13,338 bases of DNA, taken from NCBI GenBank assembly GCA_050943075.1, contig JBMNOM010000023.1:1-13338 (forward strand). The letters run 5' to 3'. The translations under genes and the position numbers were made by a program. Origin of the DNA: CAJKWP01 sp050943075 (lineage in GTDB: Bacteria > Bacillota > Clostridia > Christensenellales > UBA1242). Below the pieces are notes generated by a model, which saw only the letters and a list, made by a program, of their open reading frames with translations, made no database searches and was not told the DNA's origin. Within the stretch, counting starts at the first letter, position 1. Each line of letters starts with the position of its first letter. Below are positions 13,227-13,338 of this stretch, piece after piece.

Positions 13227-13338
13227 AATTAATTAATTCAAATTTTAAAATAAATAAAAAAATAAATTGAAAATAAAAATTAATTAAATATAAAAATTAA
13301 CGAAAAACATAAAATTTAAGGCTTTTAGCGGTTTATTA

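Noticed and set aside
13193..13338. Small gene or RNA gene in the AT-rich right edge
   Set aside because: Only very short frames exist (the longest from an ATG is a few codons), with no ribosome site and no GC-containing stem typical of tRNA or other structured RNA.
1..13338. CRISPR array, insertion sequence, attachment site or defence genes
   Set aside because: No regularly spaced repeats, transposase motifs, terminal inverted repeats or nuclease/helicase motifs were seen in any gene or gap.

Overview
The window is AT-rich bacterial DNA with every convincing gene on the minus strand. Coding DNA has moderate AT content, while the gaps between genes are almost free of G and C. Shine-Dalgarno sites of the AAAGGAG type precede some genes. 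All Trp codons in the translated genes are TGG, and one gene ends in TGA, so the standard bacterial code applies rather than the Mycoplasma code. This profile, together with a lipobox surface protein built from Big_2, Fn3-like and GLUG-like modules, suggests an uncultured low-GC Gram-positive (Bacillota-like) bacterium, possibly host-associated. That taxonomic placement is inference.

Layout in the direction of transcription (right to left): 13193-13338 is an AT-rich non-coding stretch with a promoter for a DusB-type tRNA-dihydrouridine synthase (13192-12263). That gene ends inside a hairpin terminator. A new promoter then precedes pgk (start corrected to 12117, end 10936). The genes tpiA (10887-10147) and a giant lipoprotein gene (10070-219) follow after gaps of only 48 and 76 nt, with no terminator seen between them. 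A strong intrinsic terminator at 164-194 closes this unit. Positions 1-48 may hold the first 16 codons of a further minus-strand gene, preceded by a TATAAT box.

Pgk and TpiA are housekeeping glycolytic enzymes with intact catalytic motifs. In many Bacillota they sit in a gapA-pgk-tpiA-pgm-eno cluster. Here gapA is absent upstream, and the usual place of pgm is taken by the 3,283-residue lipoprotein. The lipoprotein has a signal peptide with its lipid-acceptor Cys at residue 23, one Big_2-like domain, about 28 very diverged Fn3-like modules forming a long stalk, and a C-terminal GLUG-like beta-helix that would sit at the distal tip. Its only cysteine is the one that is lipidated.

Nothing here looks like a defence system, mobile element, CRISPR array or RNA gene. 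The most unusual object is the giant lipoprotein and its apparent co-transcription with two glycolytic genes.
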